Origin: Oikopleura dioica
Lineage: Eukaryota > Chordata > Appendicularia > Copelata > Oikopleuridae
Assembly: GCA_907165135.1 (NCBI GenBank)
Contig: OU015569.1
Location: 3,720,001-3,784,000 of the forward strand
Reading direction: 5' to 3'
DNA length: 64,000 nt
In this document: positions 28,847 through 40,788 of the stretch, one piece after another
How positions within the stretch are numbered: position 1 is the stretch's first letter
Layout of the letters: every line of letters begins with the position of its first letter
Notes under the pieces: generated by a model
The model's database searches: none
Seen by the model: the letters and a program-made list of their open reading frames with translations, nothing else
Told to the model about the DNA's origin: nothing
Position numbers and translations under genes: made by a program

Positions 28847-30052
28847 AGTTTTTGCTTTCTCCAAAATAAACGTTCAATCTCAATTTACCAACTAATTGGA
28901 AGTTGAAATGCAACCAGCATTGCAACTTTTGTTGAATTATTGTTCATTCTTGCAAGCCAAAATTAAAGACTGTGTCAGAACTTCAAAACGAAATGGGACT
29001 TATAAGTTGAGAAAGCTTCCTTGATTTTATTTACTCAAAGTTGGAGTAATACGACATTTTGACGGCTGTTAAATAGACCAACGTCTGAGGTCAAAGTTCT
29101 GACCTCCACAAAGGACGTCTCAGAAGTCCCCTTTCTCAGTTTGAAATATGTCTAGTGACTAGACTCTAGTCTCAATTTAATCAAGTTAACGTCTCTGACC
29201 CATTTTGCTCGAGCTGCTTATCTCTTCTTGTCAGCGATGACTCTTATCTTGTCTATATAATTTGAGCTAACATAAAATCAAGGAGAATTTAAGCGCTTTT
29301 ATTTCCTCTTTTAGTATTTTTGCCTCCGTTAGTCTACTTTTTTATTTTTTTATAATAACAGATTTTTTTCCTTCTTTCACACCTTTCACTTTTTTTTTTT
29401 CTTTTGACTAAAACACGTGCTTTGCGTTATTAGCACCTTTTATTGTATACAGTTAATTTAGGGATAAAAATGATCCTAGGCTAGACTACGGATACGAATG
29501 CTGATATTTTGATAGGTTAAGAAATTTAATTCTGTAAAAGATTATTTTGATGAATTCGATTAATATTCTCCAACGTTGAGGCGCCCTTGAGCGAGAAGTA
29601 TCAGATTCCAGCTCTAATGATGGTTAGTTTAATTCAAGAGAGAATATCCTATTTAAACAAGAGAAACAAACCTCAAACAAAGCCTCTAGAGTCTAGACCA
29701 ACAAGGCAAAAAAATAAGATAAAAACAAGTTATAAATTTGCAAACATGAGGCAAGGGTCACAGCTCTTTGGCACTCGTAGAATTCGCTTTGTATTACAAG
29801 GAGCGCCTGTATTTACTTTCAAAATTGAACTAAAAGAGCATATACTCGAAAAACTCGGTCATAATAATGACATGTTTTGACGCAACGTTGAAAATCATAA
29901 GTCTATTCAAGCGCGAAATGAAAAGCCTTTCTCTAAACTACTCTTGCTTTCGAGTATTTCCGCCCAGCTCATCTAAATAGCCTATCCTGTAAATTAGTAG
30001 TTAATCTTGCTCCTCTTTTGTTAGAAAGATAAAAGAGACAAGCGAAATAGAG
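28847..30052. other. 1.2-kb intergenic region
   Basis: AT-rich with poly-T tracts (about 29330-29405). An open frame near 29590-29880 lacks a credible ATG start or homology, so I do not call a gene. The rest presumably holds the promoter of the UNC93-like gene. Confidence 0.5.
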
Positions 30053-31894
30053 ATGACCCTCTTCTACAGTGACAGTCACAGATATCCAGCGACATTTTGG
30101 TGCTTCACGTTTGGCTTTCTGCTCAACAACTGCGCGTTCAGTGTTTTGATGCAGCTCCAGAGTAGTATTAACCCTTACCTGGGCAGCATCAGCATTTCAT
30201 TTTCACACGTTTCATCGATGCTTGTTTGTCTCTTCGTACAGCCAATCCTTTTCAAAGCCACAAGTAGGTGTCTTTTATATAATCCCAAGTTGCATAATTT
30301 CTTTGTCTATAAACTACCCAAATTAGCAAGGGATTAGTTTGCCAAAACGCTATAAATACTTTCAGGCCCGCGGTTTCAATTTGCGATCTCGTCTTTTGGA
30401 TATCTCGCGTTTGCGCTGGCAAACTTTTATCCAGTCTGGTACGTAATGCTTCCGGCAGCCATTTGTCTTGGTTTCGCGACGGGCATCGCATGGAGTTCCG
30501 CCACCCACTTCGTCACAGTTCTTGCTAACGATCATGGATTCGCCAGCGACGACCTCTTCTCGGTCTTCACCGGGGTGGTGCAATTCTCTTCCATTGCAGG
30601 AAATCTCGCTGCTGTCGGAATCGTTAAGAATTTCCTGCAAGAGCCAAGGTATGAAGCAATCTCGTTAATTATTTTTCAATTTGTTTACACTTTAGAGGAA
30701 AGACAGATCAAATAAATTTGCAACAAGTCTCGCTCTATTTTAGGAACAGATAACAAACTCTCCTTTTCTATTTCTGTTGTATCCGAAAGATTTATGCTAT
30801 TCTAGTACGTCTGGGGAAACACTGAAACAAAACATCACAACACTGCCTCAAATCGAGGGGGCAGCCGAGGTTGAGGTTAATTACGAACGCTGTGTTTCCC
30901 ACGATCCGATTGAAGGGACCTCAGGACACAGTTCTTCTCACAGTGTTCTCAGTGAGGAAGGCATTATGGTCCTATCTGGTAAGATGACCGAAGTTAACAA
31001 CAGTTAAAACGAAAATTTCAGGGGCCTGTGCTTTCATAACTGTGATTGCCATTCTGCTTCTTTTCTTCGGACTCGGAGGGCGTTACGCTTCAAGACTAGA
31101 CAAAACGTCAAAGCCTGGTCTAAAAATGATCGTCCAGTCTCTGAAAGGGATGATAAAACAGTCGAAAAACAAGAATCAATTATTGGTTGCTCCGATGACA
31201 ATTTACTCCGCCACTGTTTTATGCTTCATAATGTCTGACATCACACGACACGTGATTACGCCATGCATGGGTGTCGGCTCAGTTCCCTTTTTGATGATAA
31301 CTTACGGAATTGGAATAAGGTATAAAAGCATTCAACTACTATTGAGTTTTAATCTTTTTATAGCTCGGGATGTTTCCTGACGTCGCGTCTACTCAGGATC
31401 TTTTCTGTGAAAAGCGTTATGATCGTAGCCGCCTCTTTTGATGCAGCCTGTTTCTGCTTCCTATTCTACTGGCGCGGTGCGAACTCCTTGTTGATTTCAA
31501 TCTTTCTCTGCATCGGCCTTGGCTTTACTGCTGGCATTTTCGAATCTGGCATGCCAAGTAAGTAAATATAATCAACCCAAGTGCTAATATTTCTTAGGCA
31601 TTTATGCTAAACTGTTCCCTAAAACGAGCGAGTCTGCCTTTGCTTGGTGGAATACTCTTTTTAATATTGGCGCCATCTTCATCTTTGGTTGGAGCAGTTT
31701 TTTCTCTCTTCATCTTAAACTCGTCATTTTACTTCTTCTCTTGATTTTCTCTCTAATCTCGCTCTTGAATGGTAAACGTATTTTTGTTTCAATTAAAGAA
31801 TCCTTTTTTAGTTAATTTTGAAGCAACAGAAGAAGAAATCTCCTCCAAAGCTGTAATTTCTAGCAAAACTGAAGACACTTTAGTGTGCCCGTAA
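30053..31894 (+). CDS. UNC93-like major-facilitator-type membrane protein
   Basis: Polytopic membrane protein of the UNC-93 family, relatives of which regulate ion channels or Toll-receptor traffic. Matching segments are FGFLLNNCAFSVLMQLQSS (TM1), FAISSFGYLAFALANFYPVW, ICLGFATGIAWSSATHFVT, VFTGVVQFSSIAGNLAAVG, a long extracellular loop with NITTLPQIEG (possible N-glycosylation), then TM segments from SGACAFITVIAILLLFF to LVILLLLLIFSLISLL. Short introns lie at conserved-looking places. The late motif KTSESAFAWWNTLFNIGAI corresponds to the family's EAAFANYRLWEALGF. It is closer to UNC93A than UNC93B1 by length, but orthology is not certain. Confidence 0.85.
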
Positions 31895-32173
31895 AAACAC
31901 ACTCTTAGGAAACTTTCGCGAATCTATTTGTCTGCCATACAGTGTCTGAAACCACCATACAATTTTACAATGTTTCAGTCTGCTTATTAATGATTTAGCT
32001 TACTTAGTAAAAGCTAAATTTAAACATTCTTTCTGAATTTGAAAAGTTCATTCATTCGCTTACTTTCAAACCCGTTTATCACCTCTCTTAATATAACTTA
32101 AATATTATATTATGCAAGATTAAATAGAATAAATATTATTATGAAATTCAAAATTTCGCTTTATTTCTTTTTA

Positions 32174-33060
32174 TTATTTGGCAGTCAATGAGAGGGTTAA
32201 TAATCGTGCCGTCACAAGGGCTAAGAAATCTTCATATTTGATTGAACCTTGATAATATATCGTGAGATTGAACTCAAAGGAACCTTTTACGTACCATCAT
32301 TGTTGAAATCCATTTGATTGAAGACCTTATCGGCTTGCTCCTTTGTGACAAACTTTCTTATCAAGCTTGAATAATTAATTTAACTATGCTCAATAATCGA
32401 GCTTTGATTCGGAAATTCCAAATTAGAACAATCATTTTTGGGATTAATTTCCATGCATGAATCAAATTATCAAACTTTGCCCGTGTTCATGGAGCCACTT
32501 TTTTATTTCGTCAGCGTCTATATCCATCGAACCATCTTTGTCGTAGTCTAAGAAAAGATCCTGTATGGCGTTTCCTTTGAAAGAGATGCAACTCATTTCA
32601 ACGATAATTTTCAGTTCATTCTACTCAATCGTTTCAAACGTCTAACAACCCTTCCTTCAGGAGATTTCTCCATCTTCCTTTGACACATAAGAATCAACAG
32701 ATCAGGGTAAGTCATGCGCTTCAAAGTGGATCCAAACATGAAAAGGAAGAGAATTCTGTAACTGTAAATTCGATATTTCAATTTTAATCCATGGCTGAAA
32801 TGGAATCTCAGTTATTTTGATAAGTTGGAGAATCAGGTTTTCGGTGACACTGTTAAAACCTTCAAGGTTTTGGTAGATTTCTCTTGGCTAGAATTTGAGG
32901 ATTTTGAAAGTTCTCTGCTGATCAATCAATAATTGACAATCATTTACCTCAATAATTCCGTTTTCGTTTGAATCGATTACTTTAAGAACATTCGCATGCG
33001 ACGCAGGACAAAGAGTTCTGTCCAAAATTGCTGATAAAGTTGCTCTGGCATCAAGCTATG
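32174..33060 (-). CDS. Calmodulin/calcineurin-B-like EF-hand protein, 5' end uncertain
   Basis: Several exons read on the minus strand: LSAILDRTLCPASHANV with the EF loop DSNENGIIE (about 32950-33040), a non-calcium-like segment containing MTYPDLLILMCQRKMEKSP (about 32650-32740), an EF-hand FLDYDKDGSMDIDADEIKKW (about 32490-32560), and a last pair with VFNQMDFNNDGSIKYEDFLA ending LLTLSLTAK. Loops DYDKDGSMDIDA and DFNNDGSIKYED carry the expected Asp/Asn/Glu ligands. The join between 32472 and 32365 works only with a GA donor (GA-AG intron 32366-32471). The ATG was not identified; upstream sequence is AT-rich. It acts presumably as a calcium sensor; the exact family is unknown. Confidence 0.65.
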
Positions 33061-33690
33061 TATTTGGTGAATCTTGAGTCAATTAAAATTTACTGGATGA
33101 GCTCAATTTTCAATCACAATTAGGCACTATTAATTTTACAGCGAGCAAAGTCGATCGTTTGACGCGTCGTTAAATAAATACTCATTTCCAGAATCAAAGT
33201 ATATGACCTTGTTCTATGACTATTAGAGAATAAGCTAGTAAAATAAACATGGTTGTCGCTTCCAATGACTGATAGCTACCTTCTGATATCGGAGCGTAGT
33301 GGAGAGTCTTCTGAACATCTCTAGTGGCGACCGATTTTTAAAAGCTTTATTCTTTGAATGCGTACGCCCACTTAGCTCTCTTCTGATAGTTCAAAATGAC
33401 TCAAGAAATTGCCCTTTGGACATTCTTCATAATTCTCCTCGCGCGTATCAGAAGCTTCTAACTAAATGTGTTGAAAGGTTCTCACAGTTCAGACTCGTGC
33501 TTTCGTCACAGTCGATAGTTGTTAACATTTATTTATACTTTCAGGAAATTTATTTAAAAGTACAGTAATTTGTCAAAGGTCGTTTGTGTACGGAAGATGT
33601 TGTTTGCCTTCTGACTCGTCAGATCCAGCGATATTTTCTGCATCCGCAAGCTCTTAAAAATGTTTTCTTCCTTGTTTTCATAACTTTTAG
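33061..33690. other. Intergenic between the calmodulin-like gene and TMEM260
   Basis: It probably contains the first exon and promoter of the calmodulin-like gene. I see no other supported gene; an open + frame at 33299-33568 has no ATG and no recognised features. Confidence 0.45.
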
Positions 33691-36276
33691 TTAACAAGGA
33701 TTTTCTTGGCACAAACCTTTTTCGACGTCCGCAATAGTTTTAGCGCCATTGGATTGGATAACAGCATCCAGAACTTTAATTTTTTGCAGTTCAATTTTCC
33801 AAGGAATCCGTCTTCTAAGGCGTTTGGCACTTTCTAAGAAAGCTGTCATTTCCATCCTTGCGATTTTGTAGCTGTTAACGAAATTGGGGCCGCCGTGAGA
33901 CGCTAAACGCGTGTGAATCAATGCCATGTTGCGATGCCACTCTGGTGGAACCCACTCGTCTTCCTTCACCCATTTAGGCTTGTTTAAGTTTATTGCATCT
34001 TGCTCGGTTCTGTAGATTTTGTAGCTTTGGTCGAAGTTTATCAGTGCCATATCTATATCCCCATTATCTAGCGCCTCTTCACCAGCCTTAAAAATCTTTG
34101 AAAACTTTTCAAGAAAAAAATAGCTCACATCAAAAGCAGCTCTAGCAAGACGAGTCTTCATGTGCCACATAAGATGGTTGATCTCGTACTCCCATAGATG
34201 AAGAGGAATTCTCGTAGTGAATGGAGGAGAAAGAAACCAAGCAGAAGATTTGATGAGAGTATTGTGTCGCTCTATGAAACTTCCAGCCTTTGCGATGTCG
34301 GTTTCTCCAAAAGTGTAGTTAGATTTGATGAATATCTGGTCGCAGTGGCCCCACGGTATAACCTCAAAATCGGAATCTCTCTCCTTCGCCTGATAAAATA
34401 ATTATTTTTCCGTGATGAAGAGACATTTTTACCGTTTTCTCGATCTCCTCGAGATCCCTGTCCGCGCCACAGATGAAGATCATTCTTTGCTGATTGGCCT
34501 TACAAAAGTCTATTCGATCTATAACAATTTGTGCTGGATTTGACTCTTTATAAAATCCATCGCCGTATTCTTTCTTCGGAATCTTGACCCGATTCATCTT
34601 CTTCTGCTTATTTCGGAGCCACCAGTGGTGCGTAAGCATCTTCGAGTCAACCAGGTCTAAGTCGCTCCTGTAGTCTTCGACGATTTGAAAATACTCCATT
34701 CCAGTAAAAAGACTCTCGCCCACTAAAATACGTTCGACGTCTGTAAAAAACAAAACGAACCTGTAAGAACGAGCGCGTTTTTCGGAAGCATTGTAAGCGT
34801 CTGATGAGAAAACCTTTCGAAAATGCCCATCTGCGAGCGATCGTTGTACATGTAACCGCGAACAGAAGAAACCAGTAGGATAATAAACGTCAGCAATTCC
34901 GCGACGCCCATATTTAAAAGTTCAAAAACAATTTCAGGGGGTCGATCAAGTTCTGCTTGAATGGTGACAATCCCTTCAATGATAGCATTGACGCCGACGG
35001 AGATGAAAAGAATGTAGAACAGGGAAGGCTGAAGCCAGAGTCGAGAAATCAGCATCGTATTGAGGGGTTTGTGTGGGTCTTGTCCCACCAAAGAACTAAA
35101 TTTAAATGTCATTAAAATTCTTTTTTCTTTCATAAAAACATGAAAATAACATAATAAAATCACTTACGCGAAAACTAGTAGTGAAAAGAAAAAGGTAGCT
35201 GCTAAAACCCTTCCATACGGTCTCTGCATGATCAAATACACGAAACCGATTGCAGCGAGAATGAATCCGAAAATTCCAGCGAACTCCCAATGCATAAGAA
35301 GAAAGAAATGATTCAACATTCCGAAAATCGTTGCGGGAGCTGCATTGACGTCTTCGATCAGTGAGGAGCCGTAGTCCATTTGAAAGATGTGCACTAAGAA
35401 GCCCAAGGGGGATTGGCAATATCCCCATTTCCACACCGTCGCCATCAAAAGCGCAGACAGGGGCAGATAGAGGTAAAGTGACAAAGGGGCGAAAAGCAAC
35501 TTCAAGGAATCAACGAAGATTACGCTTTTGCCAGTCGACCTTTCAAAAAGGATCATTTCGGCGCAAAGCGGAACAACAATGAAGAAGCTCTGGTGATTGT
35601 TGGCAAGAGCAAGGCCGCTGAGCAGAAGCAATTTTGGAAGGTAGAATGAAATGCGATTCCTCTCGCTGTTGTGCCATTCTATCAATTGCTCAGAAAAAGT
35701 TCGTTGTGACAAGAGTAAGCTCATTTTATCCGAGCCTTTCCTATGTAGCAATACAGCAAAGCAGCGACGAGGAGGTTGTTGAGAGCGTAGTTTTCAAACT
35801 GCACGTTCCACTCCCAAACATTTTTCGAAAAGCCGAACCACAGCGTTCCGAAGATTGCGGGAAGTTCTCTCCCGCTCGCTGTCGATATGACATTATACAG
35901 GGCGAAATTGGTTGCAGATGCGATCAGGACATTCAGGAGGTTGAGTGAGAATGGCACCGATGCTGGACAAATGCAGAGCCATATCCGGCCGAGAATAGTA
36001 AGCAATGGATATCCTGGCGGGTGGGCAACTCCTAATTGATGAGCCGCTTTTTGTCAAGTTTAGAATTGTTAAAAATAAAATAAATGCAAAGAAGTCATTC
36101 TAAGCCTTGCCTAAAATCAAGTCAGATGAGTCGCCTGGCGGAAGTGTTCGATAGGCGGTCTAAATTAGTTCTAGCAAAAAGACTCTGCTCGAGAAGACGC
36201 TCTTTACCTGGAAGTAGACGATCAGCGAGAAAAGAAATAGAAAGAGGGAGTTTCTCTGCCTCGTAAACGGCCCCAT
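33691..36276 (-). CDS. TMEM260: TMEM260-type protein O-mannosyltransferase (DUF2723)
   Basis: ER multi-pass glycosyltransferase that O-mannosylates IPT domains of receptors such as plexins (family knowledge). The start at 36276 gives MGPFTRQRNSLFLFLFSLIV, a first transmembrane helix. The luminal catalytic-type motif [20 protein letters not shown] then PPGYPLLT is close to the family pattern PGGDSGEL...[11 protein letters not shown]. Later blocks are VWEWNVQFENYALNNLLVA, LLSGLALANNHQSFF (human-like GLANHHT), LNHFFLLMHWEFAGIFGFIL and a soluble TPR-like C-terminus with EEALDNGDIDMALINFDQSY, ending EKGLCQENPC. The intron 36047-36110 is GC-AG and is needed to join DLIL to AAHQ. It has about the normal length for the family. 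Confidence 0.9.
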
Positions 36277-38183
36277 CTCGAATGTGAGAGGAAAATCCGC
36301 ACAGAAAGTTTAGGACATTTAGCTGCTCTTGCTGCGTCATCCTCCGAGTTAGTACCAGTGACCCAAACTCCGGCAGTTTCATCACAACCCCAAGCGAAGT
36401 TAAAATTTTTAGTTTAAAAAAAAAAATAAAAGCGAAACTGCTTCATTCAAATTTTCGAGTTGAAATAGACGAAATTTTTTTCGTGAGGTCAGCTGCTAGC
36501 AGTATTGCAGGCCATGTTTTTCAACGCGGGGAAAAAAGAAGGCATGACATCAGCTTGAAATTTCAAGCCTGGCGGAGTCGGTTCCGATCTCGGCTGGATA
36601 CGAGTCCTCGTTCTCACGCTGCGTCATTCAACTGATGCCCTCGTTCTCGCCGATCTCGATCTGCGTCTCCAATCGTGGGAATTCAACCGCATCGGAGCCA
36701 ACTCTCAGTACGACGGCTCGGGAGTTTACAGCTAGTATTCTTGACGAAATTCCTGTTTCTCTAGAACTGCTTGTCACTAATTCAATTTTTATGAAAGCTT
36801 CGTCAGTTCTATAATAAGTTACCACAAGGTAGTACGGATCCTTATTGTTCAAAGTATTCTAAGATCAAAATGAAGTGGGACAGACGAAGATGGAGTAACT
36901 CTTCCAACGATCTATCTACTTGCTGCTACTTTATCTACATTTATCATCTACTTCATTTAACTAATTCCATTCGCAAGATCCAGAAGATAAGAGTCCAAAG
37001 GGTAAGCAACGCCACTTCATCAATTTTCGAAAAAAAAGCGTAGCTGAAAAATATGTTTTTAAAAATGTTTTACTCGTCGAGTAAAAATGCATCGAAAAGT
37101 GATCTGACGGGTCCAAGGGCAGTACGCGTCGATAAATCGAAGAGCGCAAATTTGCCTTTCGTCAATATCCGAGAAAATAAAACAGAAAAGCTAAAAGTAT
37201 AAACAAAGAGAATTTTATTAGGCACTTTCGGTTGCTGAGGGGGAGTTGAGGTACTAGATTCAAAAATAATTAGTCATAAAAAAATAATTCTGAGTCAAAT
37301 GACGAACAGTTTTTTCGCATTCTGACTAGGCTGACTGCGTGAGTGGAGCTTTTTTTTTATTAGTAATCCTTGTGTCAGAGCTGGCCCAAGGTAGAGTAAG
37401 CGTTTCGAATCGAACCATTGAGTGAAAAAAAACGCGCGCGCGGAAGAGGGCTGCGAGTGACACAAAAAAGCGCGGGGGCGGTCGGACTTCTTGGGTTTGC
37501 GCGGGGTTAGTTGGCGCCGTTGGCCAATCAGCTGTGCGGGGCGACCACACCGCCACCTACCTGTGGTCTAGTAGCATGGGCAGCGCGGCGGCGGGGCGAG
37601 CGCCTTTTCATTTTATTTTTTTTCAACTGGCCAGGCGCGCTCTCTCCCCCTCGCTCGAGCAACTGAGCCCAAGAGTCACGACGACGACCAGACACCAACC
37701 GGAACCACTGCTCCTACTAGAGACACTACAGTACTTCTCTACTTTGCCATAGGTACTTGACGCACAGAAATTTCTATTCCCCACCCCTTTTTCAACCTTC
37801 AGAATAGCTCTTTTTACGAGTTTCATTGACTTTTTTGCTAGTTTTCCGTATTTTAATTGAACTAATGAGTACTGAAAAGAAGAAAACTTAGAAGAAAAAG
37901 AAAGTTTGCTCTCTAAAATATTCGAAGAGAGTCGTGAATTTGCCATGAAGCTCGATCTATCGATTTATCAATGATTTTCATATGTGCTATTTTTTGCACA
38001 AGCTTTTTCAAGCCAAAAAGAAAGTTACCTTTTAGGTGGAAAATTTTCCCCTTTTCCGGCTGACTGGGTCTCACGGTGGGATACCCTTTATTGCTTCTCT
38101 CAGCACCAATTTTAAATATGTTCTTTTAGTTCACCCCTTCTGAGGCCTACCAGAGCAAGAGAAAAAAAAAGAAAAGATCAACG
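36277..38183. other. 1.9-kb region between TMEM260 (-) and PPM1D (+), with unresolved coding potential
   Basis: Open frames overlap on both strands at about 36540-36860. On the minus strand one reads NKDPYYLVVTYYRTDEAF and ends TQIEIGENEGIS. On the plus strand, 36880-36960 could encode a transmembrane-like LPTIYLLAATLSTFIIYFI, and 37051-37200 a 49-aa Lys/Ser-rich frame starting MFLKMFYSSSK. I cannot join them convincingly. The GC-rich part 37430-37720 is promoter-like. Confidence 0.35.
37511..37528 (+). promoter_or_regulatory. E2F-type site next to a CCAAT box upstream of PPM1D
   Basis: TTGGCGCC (37511-37518) matches the E2F consensus. CCAAT in GGCCAATCAG (37524-37528) lies six bases further. 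Both sit in the only GC-rich island of this gap, about 650 bp before the PPM1D start. In animals this pair is typical of cell-cycle-controlled promoters; occupancy here is inference. Confidence 0.45.
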
Positions 38184-39784
38184 ATGAGTAAAACGACGTG
38201 TTGGAACCTTCGGGTTTCGGCGGAGGCCAACCAGGGCGGACGGAAGTACATGGAAGACGTCACTGCGGTGCACTTTGAGCGAGTCAACTCTGTTGAATTC
38301 GCAAGCTTCGCCATTTTTGACGGCCATGGAGGTCGCGAGGCTTCGCATTTCGCAAAGGTAAACGTTCGCACTTTTTCATCATTATTATATTGTGCTTCAG
38401 GATCACTTGATGGGATTCATCAAACGAGAGAAGGGTTTCTTTTCGACGAGATGTGATCTTGTGAAGAAGGCCATCCGCGCTGGATTCCTTGCTTGCCACG
38501 AAGCCATGGCTAAAAAACTTCGTGAGTAGCAATCAATTCAAAATAGAAACAAATGACGTTTTTAATTCAGCTGACTGGCCGAAAACAGTTATGGGGCATC
38601 CTTGTACTGCTGGGACCACGGCCGCTCTGGTGATTATCCGTGGAAACAAACTGTACGTTGCTCACGTGGGAGATTCGGCGGTGATCATGGGCATTCAAAG
38701 GGATGACGACGCTCCGCTGGAAACAATGACTTTGACCGAAGATCACAAACCAGAAAGTCCGAAAGAAAGGAGGCGAATAGAAGCGCACGGTGGCACCGTG
38801 ATCAACAAGGCCGGTGTCAACCGCGTGGTCTGGGAGAGGCCGAAGTTGAGCCACTCGGGAGCCGTCCGACGCTCTACAGAACTCGACAAAATCCCCTTCC
38901 TCGCCGTCGCAAGGAGTCTGGGTGATCTTTGGTCATGGAACGCGAAAACCAGCTCTTACGTGGTAAGTACTTCTCTCTCCCCGCTAACAGAGCATGAAGA
39001 AGCTCAAGTGACGAAAACAACTATTCACGATTTTGCTCTGAGTCCGTGTTCACGGTCAGATGATTAGCAAACGTTCCAATTTCTGATGAGCTAAATGATG
39101 ATATAATTTAAATAAATACACCAAGTTTTCGTTATTTAAAAATTAATTCAGGTCAGTCCTGATCCGGACGTGGAAGTACACGACTTAAACAAATCGGGAT
39201 CTCGCTTCGTCATTCTGGCGTCGGACGGAGTTACCAACATGATCAGATCACACGACGCGGTGAACATGGTCTCCGAGTTCGAGGCGCGAAAGAAGCGCGG
39301 CGAGGTTGCCGGAACATCAGCTCATGAACTGGTCAGAAACGCACTCAGAAGATGGTCAGAAAGGAACATGCGCGCGGACAACTCCTCGGCGATTGTCGTC
39401 TACATCGAAAAGAAAAAGATGGAGCCCAAGAACTGCGCGCAGAGCTACACTGAGAGCTGGGAGAGCACGAACAAGAACCGACACGTTAAGACGCCAGTGT
39501 CCGAGAAGATCGCTAAGAGGATAGCTCAACTGAGACCGCCACTTACGGAAGTGCCCCAGATTAAGACTGCTCCGCTCAAGACGTCAAGGAAGAGAGTGAC
39601 TACCGAGAACAACAATCTCATCTCGCCGCCGCTGAAGAAGTCGAAATCGACGCCGGCAAAAGCATCAACGGGACTGAGCACCTCATCAGCGAGATCTGCC
39701 CGAAGACGTTCGACACGGCTGGCCGTGAAAGACTGTGATCGTGGCTTGACTCGCTCGGCTGCGCGAAAACGCGCATCTCTTTAA
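38184..39784 (+). CDS. PPM1D: PP2C-type protein phosphatase, PPM1D/WIP1 orthologue
   Basis: Metal-dependent Ser/Thr phosphatase that switches off ATM/ATR-p53 signalling after DNA damage. The N-terminus contains [12 protein letters not shown], the metal-binding [13 protein letters not shown], then [42 protein letters not shown], the PPM1D-specific [20 protein letters not shown] (human GVNRVVWKRPRL), [26 protein letters not shown] and the last metal ligand [11 protein letters not shown] follow. The C-terminal tail is Lys/Arg/Ser-rich with probable nuclear signals ([18 protein letters not shown]). Four exons; the third intron (38960-39151, about 190 bp) is long for this genome. It shares the window with an ATR-like kinase, whose targets this phosphatase opposes. 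Confidence 0.95.
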
Positions 39785-40788
39785 TCCAATCGATAGGGTC
39801 TTAAAACTTATCCGAGACCTTGGTACGATCTCTGCAACAACTCCAAGAACCATTCTTAACCTCCAGAAGTCTACTACTAGAAGACTCTTTATTTAAATTG
39901 ACTGTTCCTTAAAGACCTTTAAGGGTATGCTAGTTCCATGTTTATGATAATGTCAGGACCTCTGAGGGTTAATTTCATTAAAACCAACTTAAATCCAACT
40001 CTCCTTATTAAGTTATTTATAAAATCGAAAGCGAATACTTTATCTCAGGTTTAAAACTTTAAAAAAGAATTATGTTCGCTTATTTGTAAAAAATGTTATT
40101 TTTTCTGCTTTCAACACCTTTTCCTTAATTCTACTTCACCTCCTTAGTTTCCTAAGTTTCCATACCTTTGTAAAAATATATATTTCATATACATCTATTG
40201 TTCTTAATATCTCTGAAGACTGAAAGTGATCAAAGTTCACCAAAAAGAATCAACTTCCTATCAAAAACCGGACACTCACTTTCTTTCTCAAATACGCATT
40301 TCCTACCCTTTTCTAACGACTGATTGAGATAGGGTAGAGTCTACCATGTAGATAATTTTATTGTAATAAACGGAAAATGACGAGAATGACGTTTTTTCTT
40401 GCAGGCATTTGTTCGAAACACGCTCTTATTTTGTGAAAATGAAATGTAATTGAAGATCAACATTCAGGTAGTTTCAAAATGGCGACCAGAAAATAACTTG
40501 ACTTAATCCTTTAGAGAAAGGGCTCAAAGAATCCTATATCGGTCAAAATAAGTGTAACTCCATTTACGCTGGGAGTAAAATTAAAGGCAAAGCGGTTCGC
40601 CACGTTGAGCTCGTTAAACCAATCGAGGATATCATGTGTGACTCTGATAGTATTTAGGAGCCAAGATCGCAATAAATGATCTCTTTCCAGAGGGAGCGTT
40701 CGTTTACTGTTCAACTTATTAATTAATAATCCAGAGGTTGACCATTACGCGATGACTTTTAGATGAAAATGCAAGAGAGACGGATTTA
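39785..40788. other. 1-kb intergenic region, AT-rich
   Basis: 3' flank of PPM1D and upstream of the extended synaptotagmin. It has several poly-T/A tracts. The small open frame on the minus strand (40511-40714) shows no recognisable features. Confidence 0.5.

Noticed and set aside
29587-29880. 97-codon open frame in the 1.2-kb gap before the UNC93-like gene
   Set aside because: It begins at a TTG, has no recognisable domain and lies in AT-rich noncoding-like sequence.
33299-33568. 90-codon open frame on the + strand
   Set aside because: It begins at GTG, with no ATG, no splice logic and no family resemblance.
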